Origin: Symsagittifera roscoffensis
Lineage: Eukaryota; Xenacoelomorpha; Acoela; Convolutidae
DNA length: 64,000 nt
NCBI RefSeq assembly: GCF_963678635.1
Contig: NC_087064.1
Span: forward strand, 37,519,716-37,583,715
Reading direction: 5' to 3'
The position numbers and the translations under genes are program-made. Under the pieces are notes generated by a model. The model did not search any database, was not told where the DNA came from, and was given only the letters and a program-made list of their open reading frames with translations. Below, in pieces: positions 1 to 12,225 of the stretch (positions are counted from its first letter, which is position 1; the number at the start of each line of letters is the position of its first letter).

Positions 1-2368
1 TTCATATGGTGACATTCCTAGTGTTGTTGTAATTTGTGAATTATAGGCTAAGGTAAATTATTTAACATCTGTTGACCATTCGGTATATCGTGTATCATTT
101 CCATTAATGATACATCCGAGATATTCTTGTAATGATCGGTTCATACAATCGACTAATCCATTTGTCCAAGATGCACGAGATGTACGTGGTTTATGTTTAA
201 TATTATATAAGTGGCATAATGTGATAATTTCGTTATTAAGAAACTCAGTGCCACTGTCCGTGACTAGTATTTCGGGTAACCCGAATTAGGCTATCCAGTG
301 TTCGAAAAGTGTTGTATATGCATAATAAGCATTACAATGAGGTACTGGGTTGAGGGCTACATATTACGTAAAGGCATCAACAATGACCATTATATATGAG
401 TTTCCTTCTGAGGATGGTAAAATTGGTCCTTTTGTGTCAATTGAGATTCTATGGTTAAAATATAGACTTTGTCACTTTGTCCTTTAAAATTTTGTTTTTC
501 TGCAACTTTTTTTGATTTGGGTAGGGTTTAATTAATTGGCATATTATACAACCGTTGCATTATACTTTAATCCAAATTGGTGCATTTGAGAAATAAAAAT
601 TTTGAATAAAGTTGGAGTATGTCTTTTCTGATCCTGAATGTTCTTTAGTGTGCAGGGTATGCGAAGTATTGAATGCTATTAACATCATACTGAAAGGTAG
701 ACATGATACTTTAAAATCAGTTGTTTGATATTCTAAAATATCTGTGTTTTCATTTATAGTAGTATTGTTGATTTTTTTGAAGTATCTAAGGAGTGTTTTG
801 TTTCCTAAAATTGTGGTATCAGCTTTGTTTGGTTTAATTTTATATTTGTGCCATGATTTTAGCTGTCTGATGACTGGGTCGAGGTTTTGATATTTTTGTA
901 ATAATTCTAGTGTAATTTTTTCTGTTGTTGGTAGAAAATGTTTTCTATTTCTATCTTTGATAGGGGTATTGTGTCAAGTGAGTCACGTAGATTAAAAATT
1001 TGATTTATTTTGTATTTTGAATCATTTGGTAACGGTCCTGATAAGTTTATTGTATCATTTAGATTTTCCTTTTCTATTAAAGGGAATGGGTCTTTTTTAT
1101 GTGATTGTTGTTTAATTCGTTTTTGTTGAGTATTTTTTTTGATCCAACGTGAATATGGAATCGGCTTAAATGTAGATGTACTTAATAAATCAACTTCATA
1201 GTGGTTGTTTTGACAATCTTAATATAGTGGGAAATGTTGTAGGTTGTTTAATTGTGATTGATCTATGTCAGTTTTCACTGCATAATTGCATTCCAATCGT
1301 GGTGAAGTTTCATCTTTAGCAAGATAGAATTTTTTATTTTGTGGTATTTCAACTGTTGTTTTTCTCGTTTGTAGTTCAGGTGGAGTATTTCTACTAAGAG
1401 TATCAGGCAGTGCAACGTTTTTTCCTGCTGTCCTTACTATGTGTAAGTTTGGAAATTTCTTTCAAATTAATTGAAATCTGTAAACTCTATGGTTTGGATT
1501 TGATTTTTGTGTAAAAAGAAATAAAATAGGTTTGTGATCCGTAAATAGAACTGTTGGATGTTTTGATCCAAGTATCAAAAAAATCATATTCTGTAAGAAG
1601 ATATATTATAGCTGTTCATTCTCTCATAAGAGTAGAGAATCGTAAGTCAGCTTGTGTAAATAGGCGAGAATTTGCTGATATGAGATTCAATTTATTCGTT
1701 CCAATGTGAGATTGTAGTAATGCCGCACCGATGTCAAAATTTGAAGCATCGCACATTGCATAAAATAGTTGATTGGGACCTGGAATTGTGTTTGAAATTT
1801 GTTCAGTGAGGAGTTTTTGATTTCTTCAAATCGGGTTTGATGTTTTGTTGCCCATTCAAAAATATTTTGTTGTCTAAGAATGTTATAGAATGGTCTTAAG
1901 TATAACTGCATTTTATAGACATATTTACATTCCAAGTTTAACACTCCAAGGAATTCTTGGATTTTTTTTGTTTGTAGGTGGCTGGAATTTTTGGATTGCA
2001 TCTTCGCGTGATTTCAATGGGGTTATAGTGTTTTTCTCTATAATGTGTCCAAGAAATTTTACGCGTGTTAAGAAAAAATGTGATTTGTCTGGGGCTGCTT
2101 TCATGTTTCCATTCTGTAATATTTGATGAGATTTTTCTAGAACTGCGAATATTTCATTTTTGTTTTGAGATTGCATAAAGACATCGTCTGAGTTTGTAAT
2201 TGCTTTTTTCTTGAAAATAAGTGGTCTAAAAATTTTACTCATAAATGCTGAGAAAGCTGTTGGTCCAATGGATATGCCATAGAATAATCTATTGAGTTCG
2301 TTTTGTTGATTTCCGAAAAAAAAATTGTTTTAATCGTCGTGATTGTTCATCCAGTGGCATTTGATTAT
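1..2368 (-). pseudogene. Gypsy-type pol copy A: RT C-terminal half, RNase H, integrase (broken, runs off window)
   Basis: Read on the minus strand, 2368 to about 1700 is RT palm and thumb, about 1740 to 960 RNase H plus linker, and 960 to 1 integrase. The RT active-site box reads NSDD (YSDD in the sister copies). The integrase catalytic core is visible: Asp codons at 436-438 and 256-258, and an Asp codon at 148-150 exactly where the D,D-35-E Glu should be. A TAA stop sits in the integrase frame at 286-288, and many frameshifts break the RT and RNase H. The RT start is missing: at 2368 the sequence changes abruptly into the integrase end of copy B. The left part lies outside the window. In a live element this would make cDNA and insert it; this copy cannot. 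Confidence 0.85.
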
Positions 2369-5098
2369 CTTTGAATCTTTATGTGGTTGACAACAACCTT
2401 GTGCCTTTTTATGGGCGTTCGCTGTAAACCTTATTGCCTTTCGTGGTTTTTGGTTAAATACCTTTTCATATGGTGACGTTCGGTTGCAATAATTTTTCAT
2501 ATGGTGACATTCCTAGTGTTGTTGTAATTTGTGAATTATAGGCTAAGGTAAATAATTTTACATCTGTTGACCATTCGATATATCGTGTATCATTTCCATT
2601 AATGATACATCTGTGATATTCTTGTAATGAACGGTTCATACAATCGACTAATCCATTTGTCCAAGGTGCACGAGATGTACGTGGTTTATGTTTAATTTTA
2701 TATAAGTGGCATAATGTGATAATTTCGTTATTAAGAAACTCAGTGCCACTGTCCGTGACTAGTATTTCGGGTAACCCGAATTAGGCTATCCAGTGTTCGA
2801 AGAGTGTTGTATATGCATAATAAGCATTACAATGGGGTACTGGGTTGAGGGCTACATAGTGCGTAAAGGCATCAACAATGACCATTATATATGAGTTTCC
2901 TACTGAGGATGGTGAAATTGGTCCTTTTGTGTCAAATGAGACTCTATATTTAAAATATAGACTTTGTCACTTTGTCCTTTAAAATCTTGTTTTTCTGCAA
3001 CTTCTTTTTTGATTTGGGTAGGGTTTATTTAATTGGCATATTATACAACCGTTGCATTATACTTTAATCCAAATTGGTGCATTTGAGAAATAAAAATTTT
3101 GAATAAAGTTGGAGTATGTCTTTTCTGATCCTGAATGTTCCTTAGTGTGCAGGGTATGCGAAGTATTGAATGCTATTAACATCATACTGAAAGGTAGACA
3201 TGATACTTTAAAATCAGTTGTTTGATATTCTAAAATATCTGTGTTTTCATTTATAGTGGTATTATTGAATTTTCTGAAGTATCTAAGGAGTGTTTTGTTT
3301 CCTAAAATTGTGGTATCAGCTTTGTTTGGTTTAGGTTTATATTTGTGCCATGATTTTAGTTGTCTGATGACTGGGTCGAGGTTTTGATATTTTTGTATTA
3401 ATTTTAGTGTGATTTTTTCTGTTGTTGGTAGAAAAATGTTTTCTATTTCTATCTTTGATAGGTGTATTGTGTCAAGTGAGTCGCGTAGATTAAAAATTTG
3501 ATTTATCGTGGATTTTGAATCCTTTGGTACCGGTCCTGATAATTTTATTGTATCAGTTAGATTTTCCTTTTCTATTGAAAGAAATGGGTCTTTTTTATGT
3601 GATTGTTGTTTAATTCGTTTTTGTTGAGTATTTTTTTTTTGATCCAACGTGAATATGGAATCGGCTTAAATGTAGATGTTCTTAATAAATCAACTTCATA
3701 GTGGTTGTTTTGACAATCTAAATATAGTGGAAAAAGTTGTAGGTTGTTTAATTGTGATTGATCTATGTCAGTTTTTGCTGCATATTTGCATTCCAATCGT
3801 GGTGAAGTTTCATCTTTAGCAAGATAGAACTTTATATTTTGTGGTATTTCAACTGTTGTTTTTCTCGTTTGTAGTTCAAGTGGTGTATTTCTACTAAGAG
3901 TATCAGGTAGTGCAAGTTCTTTTCCTGCTGTCCTTACTATGTGTAAGTTTGGAAATTTCTTTAAAATTAATTGAAATCTGTAAACTCTATGGTTTGGATT
4001 TGATTTTTGTGTAAAAAGAAATATAATAGGTTTGTGATCCGTAAATAGAACTGTTGGATGTTTTGATCCAAGTATCAAAAATTCATATTCTGTAAGAGTA
4101 TATTTTATAGCTGTGCATTCTCTCATAAGAGTAGAGAATCGTAATTCAGCTTGTGTAAATAGGCGAGAATTTGCTGATATGAGATTCAATTTATTCGTTC
4201 CATTGTGAGATTGTGGTAATGCTGCACCGATGTCAAAATTTGAAGCATCACACATTGCATAAAAAGGTCGATTGGGACCTGGAATTGTGTTTGAAATTTG
4301 TTCAGTGAGGGGTTTTTGATTTCTTCAAATCGAGTTTGATGTTGTGTTGCCCATTCAAAATTATTTTGTTGTCTAAGAATGTTATAGAATGGTCTTAAGT
4401 ATAACTGCATTTTATAGAAATATTTACATTCCAAGTTTAATTTTCCAAGGAATTCTTGGATTTTCTTTTTGTTTGTAGGTGGCTGGATTTTTTGGATTGC
4501 ATCTTCGCGTGATTTCAATTGGGTTATAGTCTTTTTCTCTACAATGTGTCCAAGAAATTTTACGCGTGTTATGAAAAAATGTGATTTGTCTGGGGCTGCT
4601 TTCATGCTTTCATTCTGTAATGTTTGATGAGAATTTTCTAGAATTGCGAACATTTCATTTTTGGTTTGTGATTGCATAAAGACATCGTCTGAGTATGTAA
4701 TTGCTTTTTTCTTGAGTAAATGTGGTCTAAAAACGTTACTCATAAATGCTGAGAAAGCTGTTGGTCCTATGGATATGCCATATAATAATTTATTGAATTC
4801 GTTTTTTTGATTTCCGATAAAAAAATTAGGTTAATCGTCGTGATTGTTCATCCAGTCGCATTTGATTATATGCTTTATTCAAGTCTGCGGTTGTGAAGTA
4901 TTTACCCTTTGTTTTTGTTAGAATTACTTGAATTGGTTCTATAGGCCAATCATATTCAGATTCATCAATGAGTGAATTGAGATATCTAGCGTCTAGAACT
5001 AATTTTAGTGATTCTCCTTCGGTTAGAATAATAACATGGTTGATAAAGGTGTTTCCTTTAGGCTGTTATTCTTTATTTACTGGAGATATGATTTCATT
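2369..5098 (-). pseudogene. Gypsy-type pol copy B: RT, RNase H, linker, integrase (broken)
   Basis: This is the most complete pol copy. Minus-strand open pieces are 4186-4743 (RT, with the YSDD box), 3572-4255 (RNase H: DAS near the start, Glu in RECTA, Asp in TDHKP and in LPDTLSR) and 3057-3647 (linker and integrase N-terminal zinc-binding region, with the His pair and, beyond a stop, a CxxC). The integrase core follows at 2931-2643 with Asp codons at 2931-2933 and 2751-2753 and an Asp instead of Glu at 2643-2645; a TAA at 2781-2783 interrupts it. The RT N-terminal part (4744-5098) holds the first catalytic Asp region and an extra TAA. It joins copy C at 5098/5099. The same lesions occur in copy A, so the two are duplicates of an already dead copy. 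Confidence 0.88.
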
Positions 5099-6751
5099 CT
5101 ATTCTATCTTTGATAGGGGTATTGTGTCAAGTGAGTCGCGTAGATTAAAAATTTGATTTATCGTGGATTTTGAATCCTTTGGTACCGGTCCTGATAAGTT
5201 TATTGTATCAGTTAGATTTTCCTTTTCTATTGAAAGGAATGGGTCTTTTTTATGTGATTGTTGTTTAATTCGTTTTTGTTGAGTATTTTTTTTGATCCAA
5301 TGTGAATATGGAATCGGCTTAAATGTAGATGTTCTTAATAAGTCAACTTCATAGTGGTTGTTTTGACAATCTAAATATAGTGGAAAAAGTTGTAGGTTGT
5401 TTAATTGTGATTGATCTATGTCAGTTTTTGCTGCATATTTGCATTCCAATCGTGGTGAAGTTTCATCTTTAGCAAGATAGAATTTTATATTTTGTGGTAT
5501 TTCAACTGTTGTTTTTCTCGTTTGTAGTTCAAGTGGTGTGTTTCTACTAAGAGTATCAGGTAGTGCAAGTTCTTTTCCTGCTGTCCTTACTATGTGTAAG
5601 TTTGGAAATTTCTCTAAAATTAATTGAAATCTGTAAACTCTATGGTTTGAATTTGATTTTTGTGTAAAAAGAAATATAATAGGTTTGTGATCCGTAAATA
5701 GAACTGTTGGATGTTTTGATCCAAGTATCAAAAATTCATATTCTGTAAGAGTATATATTATAGCTGTGCATTCTCTCATAAGAGTAGCGAATCGTAATTC
5801 AGCTTGTGTAAATAGGCGAGAATTTGCTGATATGAGATTCAATTTATTCGTTCCATTGTGAGCTTGTGGTAATGCTGCACCGATTTCAAAATTTGAAGCA
5901 TCACACATTGCATAAAATGGTCGATTGGGACCTGGAATTGTGTTTGAAATTTGTTCAGTGAGGGGTTTTTGATTTCTTCAAATCGAGTTTGATGTTGTGT
6001 TACCCATTCAAAATTATTTTGTTGTCTAAGAATGTTATAGAATGGTCTTAAGTATAACTGCATTTTATAGACATATTTACATTCCAAGTTTAATTTTACA
6101 AGGAATTCTTAGATTTTCTTTTTGTTTGTAGGTGGCTGGAAATTTTGGATTGCATCTTCGCGTGCTTTCAATTGGGTTATAGTCTTTTTCTCTACAATGT
6201 GTCCAAGAAATTTTATGCGTGTTATGAAAAAATGTGATTTGTCTGGGGCTGCTTTCATGTTTTCATTCTGTAATGTTTGATGAGATTTTTCTAGAACTGC
6301 GAACATTTCATTTTTGGTTTGTGATTGCATAAAGACATCGTCTGAGTATGTAATTGCTTTTTTCTTGAGTAAATGTGGTCTAAAAACGTTACTCATAAAT
6401 GCTGAGAAAGCTGTTGGTCCTATGGATATGCCATATAATAATCTATTGAATTCGTTTTTTTGATTTCCGATAAAAAAATTAGGTTAATCGTCGTGATTGT
6501 TCATCCAGTCGCATTTGATTATATGCTTTATTCAAGTCTGCGGTTGTGAAGTATTTACCCTTTGTTTTTGTTAGAATTACTTGAATTGGTTCTATAGGCC
6601 AATCATATTCAGATTCATCAATGAGTGAATTGAGATATCTAGCGTCTAGAACTAATTTTAGTGATTCTCCTTCGGTTAGAATAATAACATGGTTGATAAA
6701 GGTGTTTCCTTTAGGCTGTTCTTCTTTATTTACTGGAGATATGATTTCATT
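5099..6751 (-). pseudogene. Gypsy-type RT-RNase H copy C (tandem unit, no integrase)
   Basis: A 1653 bp unit. The minus-strand open pieces are 6109-6396 (RT with YSDD), 5839-6087 (RT thumb/connection) and 5099-5908 (269 aa, the longest RNase H plus linker in the array, with the DAS, RECTA, TDHKP and LPDTLSR active-site boxes). A TAG stop near 6108 and a frame change near 5900 split RT from RNase H. The unit ends inside the linker that normally leads to integrase, then a TAG and, in the same frame, the RT start region of copy B. It has no integrase of its own. Confidence 0.87.
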
Positions 6752-8409
6752 CTATTCTATCTTTGATAGGGGTATTGTGTCAAGTGAGTCACATAGATTA
6801 AAAATTTGATTTATCGTGTAATTTGAATCATTTAGTAACGGCCCTTATAAGTTTTTTGTATCAGTTAGACTTTCCTTTTCTCTTGAAAGAGATGGGTCTT
6901 TTTTATGTGATTGTTGTTTAAATCGTTTTTGTTGAATATTATTTTTTGATCCAACGTGAATATGGAATCGGCTTAAATGTAGATGTACTTAATAAATCAA
7001 CTTCATAGCGGTAGTTTTGACAATCTAAATATAGTGGGAAATGTTGTAGATTGTTTAATTGTGATTGATCTATGTCAGTTTTTACTGCATATTTGCATTC
7101 CAATCGTGGTGAAGTTTCATCTTTAGCAAGATAGAATTTTATATTTTTGGTATTTCAACTGTTGTTTTTCTCGTTTGTAGTTCAAGTGGTGTATTTCTAC
7201 TAAGAGTATCAGGTAGTGCAAGTTTTTTCCCTGCTGTCCTTACTATGTGTAAGTTTGGAAATTTCTTTAAAATTAATTGAAATCTGTAAACTCTCTGGTT
7301 TGGATTTGATTTTTGTGTAAAAGGAAATATAATAGGTTTGTGATCCGTAAATAGAACCATTGGATGTTTTGATCCAAGTAAAAAAAAAATCATATTCTGT
7401 AAGAGTATATATTATAGCTGTGCATTCTCTCATAAGAGTAGAGAATCGTAATCCAGCTTGTGTAAATAGGCGAGAATTTGCTGATATGAGGTTCAATTTA
7501 TTCGTTCCATTGTGAGATTGAGGTAATGCTGCACCGATGTCAAAGTTTGAAGCATCGCACATTGCATAAAACGGTTGATTGGGACCTGGAATTGTGTTTG
7601 AAATTTGTTCAGTGAGGGGTTTTTGATTTCTTCAAGTCGGGTTTGATGTTTTGTTGCCCATTCAAAATTATTTTGTTGTCTAAGAATGTTATTGAATGGT
7701 CTTAAGTATAACTGCGTTTTATAGACATATTTACATTCCAAGTTTAATTTTCCAAGGAATTCTTGGATTTTCTTTTTGTTTGTAGGTGGCTGGAATTTTT
7801 GGATTGCATCTTCGCGTGATTTCAATTGGGTTATAGTGTTTTTCTCTACAATGTGTCCAAAAAATTTTACGCGTGTTAAAAAAAATGTGATTTGTCTGGG
7901 GCTGCTTTCATGTTTTCATTCTGTAATAATTGATGAGATTTTTCTAGAACTGCGAACATTTCATTTTTTTTTTGGTTTGTGATTGCATAAAGACATCGTC
8001 TGAGTATGTAATTGCTTTTTTCTTGAGTATAAGTGGTCTAAAAATGTTACTCATAAATGCTGAGAAAGCTGTTGGTCCTATGGATATGCCATAGAATAAT
8101 TTATTGAATTCGTTTTGTTGATTTCCGATAAAAAATTTAGGTTAATCGTCGTGATTGTTCATCCAGTGGCATTTGATTATATAATTTATTCATGTCTGCG
8201 GTTGTGAAGTATTTACCGTTTATTTTTGTTAGAAGTACTTGAATTGGTTCTATAGGCCAATCACATTTAGATTCATCAATGAGTGAATTGAGATATCTAG
8301 CGTCTAGAACTATTTTTAGTGATTCTCCTTCGGTTAGAATAATAACAGGGTTGATAAAGGTGTTTCCTTTAGGCTGTTCTTCTTTATTTACTGGAGATAT
8401 GATTTCATT
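6752..8409 (-). pseudogene. Gypsy-type RT-RNase H copy D (tandem unit, no integrase)
   Basis: A 1658 bp unit with the same content as copy C. The open pieces on the minus strand are 7493-7825 (RT thumb), 7209-7562 and 7139-7393 (RNase H in two frames, split by an A-run expansion near 7381). The YSDD box is readable near 7998-8010, but a T/A-run expansion near 7965 shifts the frame just after it. The first catalytic RT region is present near 8190. Homopolymer length changes account for most of the frame breaks, which could be true decay or assembly error. Confidence 0.85.
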
Positions 8410-9996
8410 CTATTCTATCTTTGATAGGGGTATTGTGTCAAATGAGTCACGTAGATTAAAAATTGGATTTATCGTGTAATTTGAATCATTTGGTAACGGC
8501 CCTTATAAGTTTATTGTATCAGTTAGATTTTCCTTTTCTATTAAAGGGAATGGGTCTTTTTTATGTGATTGTTGTTTAACTCGTTTTTGTTGAGTATTAT
8601 TTTTTGATCCAACGTGAATATGGAATCGGCTTAAATGTAGATGTACTTAATAAATCAACTTCATAGTGGTGGTTTTGACAATCTAAATATAGTGGGAAAT
8701 GTTGTAGGTTGTTTAATTGTGATTAATTTTATAATTTGTGGTACTTCAACTGTTGTTATTCCTCGTTTGTAATTCAGGTGGTGTATTTCTACTAAGAGTA
8801 TCAGGTAGTGCAAGGTTTTTTCCTGCTGTCCTCACTATGTGTAAGTTTGGAAATTTCTTTAAAATTAATTGAAATCTGTAAACTCTATGGTTTGGATTTG
8901 ATTTTTGTGTAAAAAGAAATATAATAGGTTTGTGATCCGTAAATAGAACTGTTGGATGTTATGACCCAAGTATCAAAAATTCATATTCTGTAAGAGTATA
9001 TATTATAGCTCTGCATTCTCTCATAAGAGTAGAGAATCGTAATTCAGCTTGTGTAAATAGGCGAGAATTTGCTGATATGAGATTCAATTTATTCGTTCCA
9101 TTGTGAGATTGTGGTAATGCTGCACCGATGTAAAAATTTGAAGCATCGCACATTGCATAAAATGGTTGATTGGGACCTGGAATTGCGTTTGAAATTTGTT
9201 CAGTGAGGGGTTTTTGATTTCTTCAAATCGAGTTTGATGTTGTGTTGCCCATTCAAAATTATTTTGTTGTCTAAGAATGTTATAGAATGGTCTTAAGTAT
9301 AACAGCATTTTATAGACATATTTACATTCCAAGTTTAGTTTTCCAAGGAATTCTTGGATTTTCTTTTTGTTTGTAGGTGGCTGGAATTTTTGGATTGCAT
9401 CTTCGCGTGATTTCAATTGGGTTATAGTGTTTTTCTCTACAATGTGTCCAAGAAATTTTACGCGTGTTAAGAAAAAATGTGATTTGTCTGGGGCTGCTTT
9501 CATGTTTTCATCCTGTAATGTTTGATGAGATTTTTCTAGAACTGCGAACATTTCATTTTTGGTTATTGATTGCATACAGACATCGTCTGAGTATGTAATT
9601 GCTTTTTTCTTGAGTATAAGTGGTCTAAAAATGTTTCTCATAAATGCTGAAAAAGCTGTTGGTCCTATGGATATGCCATTTAATAACCTATTGAATTCGT
9701 GTTTTTGATTTCCGATAAAAAATTTAGGTTAATCGTCGTGATTGTTCATCCAGTGGCATTTGATTATATGTTTTATTCAAGTCTGCGGTTGTGAAGTATT
9801 TACCGTTTATTTTTGTTAGAATTACTTGAATTGGTTCTATAGGCCAATCACATTTAGATTCATCAGTGAGTGAATTGAGATATCTAACGTCTAGAACTAT
9901 TTTTAGTGATTCTCCTTCGGTTAGAATAATAACATGGTTGATAAAGGTGTTTCCTTTAGGCTGTTCTTCTTTTTTTACTGGAGATATGATTTCATT
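8410..9996 (-). pseudogene. Gypsy-type RT-RNase H copy E (tandem unit, internal deletion)
   Basis: A 1587 bp unit. RT is open on the minus strand over 9084-9641 (185 aa, with YSDD). RNase H begins in 8959-9153 with the DAS and RECTA boxes. Around 8724 about 70 bp of the linker seen in the sister copies is missing, which explains the shorter unit. Both ends join neighbouring units with the same junction sequence as copies C and D. Confidence 0.85.
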
Positions 9997-11515
9997 CTAT
10001 TCTATCTTTGATAGGGGTATTGTGTCAAGTGAGTCACGTAGATTAAAAATTGGATTTATCGTGTAATTTGAATCATTTGGTAACGGCCCTTATAAGTTTA
10101 TTGTATCAGTTAGATTTTCCTTTTCTATTAAAGGGAATGGGTTTTTTTTAATGTGATTGTTGTTTAATTCGTTTTTGTTGACTATTATTTTTTGATCCAA
10201 CGTGAATATGGAATCGGCTTAAATGTAGATGTAGTTAATAAATCAACTTCATAGTGGTAGTTTTGACAATCTAAAAATAGTGGGAAATGTTTTAGGTTGT
10301 TTAATTGTGATTGATCTATGTCAGTTTTTACTGCATAATTGCATTCCAATCGTGGTGAAGTTTCATCTTTAGCAAGATAGAATTTTTTATTTTGTGGTAT
10401 TTCAACTGTTGTTTTTTCGTTTGTAGTTCAGGTGGAGTTTTTCTACTAAGAGTATCAGGCAGTGCAACGTTTTTTCCTGCTGTCCTTACTATGTGTAAGT
10501 TTGGAAATTTCTTTAAAGTTAATTGAAATCTGTAAACTCTATGGTTTGGATTTGAGTTTTGTGTAAAAAGAAATATAATAGGTTTTGCTGATATGAGATT
10601 CAATTTATTCGTTCCATTGTGAGATTGTGGTAATGCTGCACCGATGTCAAAATTTGAAGCATCGCACATTGCATAAAATGGTTGATTGGGACCTGGAATT
10701 GTGTTTGAAATTTGTTCAGTGAGGGGTTTTTGATTTCTTCAAATCGAGTTTGATGTTTTGTTGCCCATTCAAATTTATTTTGTTGTTTAAGAACGTTATA
10801 GAATGGTCTTAAGTATAACTGCATTTTATAGACATATTTACATTCCAAATTTAACATTCCAAGAAATTCTTGGATTTTCTTTTTGTTTGTTGGTGGCTGG
10901 AATTTTTGGATTGCCTCTTTGCGTGATTTCGATTGGGTTATAGTGTTTTCTCTATAATGTGTCCTAGAAATTTTACGCGTGTTAAGCAAAAATGTGATTT
11001 GTCTGGGGCTGCTTTCATGTTTCCATTCTGTAATTTTTGATGAGATTTTTCTAGAACTGCGAACATTTCATTTTTGTTTTGAGATTGCATAAAGACATCG
11101 TCTGAGTAGGTAATTGCTTTTTTCTTGAGTATAAGTGGTTTAAAAATGTTACTCATAAATGCTGCGAAAGCTGTTGGTCCTATGGATATGCCATAGAATA
11201 ATCTATTGAATTCGTTTTGTTGGTACCCGATAAAAAATTGTGTTAATCGTCGTGATTGATCATCCAGTGGCATTTGATTATATGCTTTATTCATGTCTGC
11301 GGTTGTGAAGTATTTACCGTTTATTTTTGTTAGAATTACTTGAATTGATTCTATAGCCCAATCACATTTAGATTCATCAATGGGTGAATTGAGATATCTA
11401 GCGTCTAGAACTATTTTTAGTGATTCTCCTTCGGTTAGAATAATAACAGGGTTGATGAAGATGTTTCCTTTAGGCTGTTCTTCTTTATTTACTGGAGATA
11501 TGATTTTATTTTGTT
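9997..11515 (-). pseudogene. Gypsy-type RT-RNase H copy F (attached to gag-protease)
   Basis: This is the only RT copy that continues upstream into the protease region without a junction. RT is open over 10,938-11,294 on the minus strand, with the first catalytic Asp at 11,295-11,297 just upstream and YSDD at about 11,097-11,110. A one-base loss in a T run near 10,950 moves the reading into 10,600-10,989. RNase H (10,328-10,669) has an in-frame deletion of 46 codons that removes the catalytic Glu (RECTA) and Asp (TDHKP), so this RNase H is dead. The linker (9997-10,327) ends at the first repeat junction. Confidence 0.87.
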
Positions 11516-12122
11516 CTAGAATACCAAGTAATCTATTAACTTTGTCATGTAAGTGTGGATTGCTACTTTGCTTGCTCTTTTTTTTTCGAAAATTGCATCA
11601 AGTTTCAAGGGTAGATATAGTGGTGAATTTTTTTTTCCAACGTCAGATTTAGATGTGGCATCAACTTTTGGGTCTCTTAATAGTAAGTCGGCTACTTTTT
11701 CAAATTCACTCTGTGTTATTTGAGAGCGTTGAAAATTGAACATTGTCAAGAGTTTTTGTTGTTCTTCTGTATAGTGTGATATTTTGAATGTTGCTTTAAA
11801 ATAAGGTTTTTGTGAAAAAGTCTGGGTTTTTTTCGTTCCCTATTATACTAATTATCGATAAATCTTCGTCAAGAGTTGTTGATTGGCATATATCTATTAG
11901 TTGTAATATATTATTCATTCTATATGCTACTTCTTTCGTAGGAGAGGTTGTTACATTAGTTTCACAATATCCTAGGAGTCCTAGAGGTAGGGTTATTTTA
12001 TATGGTGAATTATTGTATACATGTGGAGAAACAATGTCAGAGTTTGAGTTTTTCATGTATTTTATGGATGAAATTGTTACTCTAAAAAATTTGTGAATTG
12101 GTCTAAATTCAAAGTCAGACAT
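11516..12122 (-). pseudogene. Gypsy-type pol linker between protease and RT
   Basis: Two minus-strand open pieces (11,796-12,122, 108 aa; 11,516-11,749, 77 aa) sit between the protease and the first RT copy. The first has a beta-rich, non-enzymatic look and occupies the place of the protease-RT spacer in Ty3/gypsy polyproteins. The two are separated by a frame break near 11,750-11,800. This part is present once, unlike RT-RNase H, so it marks the upstream border of the amplified segment: the junction lies at the base equivalent to 11,511. Confidence 0.65.
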
Positions 12123-12225
12123 ATAGTGGTGTTGTCTGTTTTGATTTTTGTCATATTGATGAACTTGTTTGATCGGGAATTCGTAAATGTATCCTGAGAG
12201 TGGTTTAAGATGTTTTCTATTTTTA

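Noticed and set aside
107-8479. Plus-strand frames of 60-78 aa that recur through the first region (for example at 4968, 6621, 8279, 9866, 11,380)
   Set aside because: They are the antisense of the RT region in each tandem copy; their recurrence reflects the repeat, not a gene.
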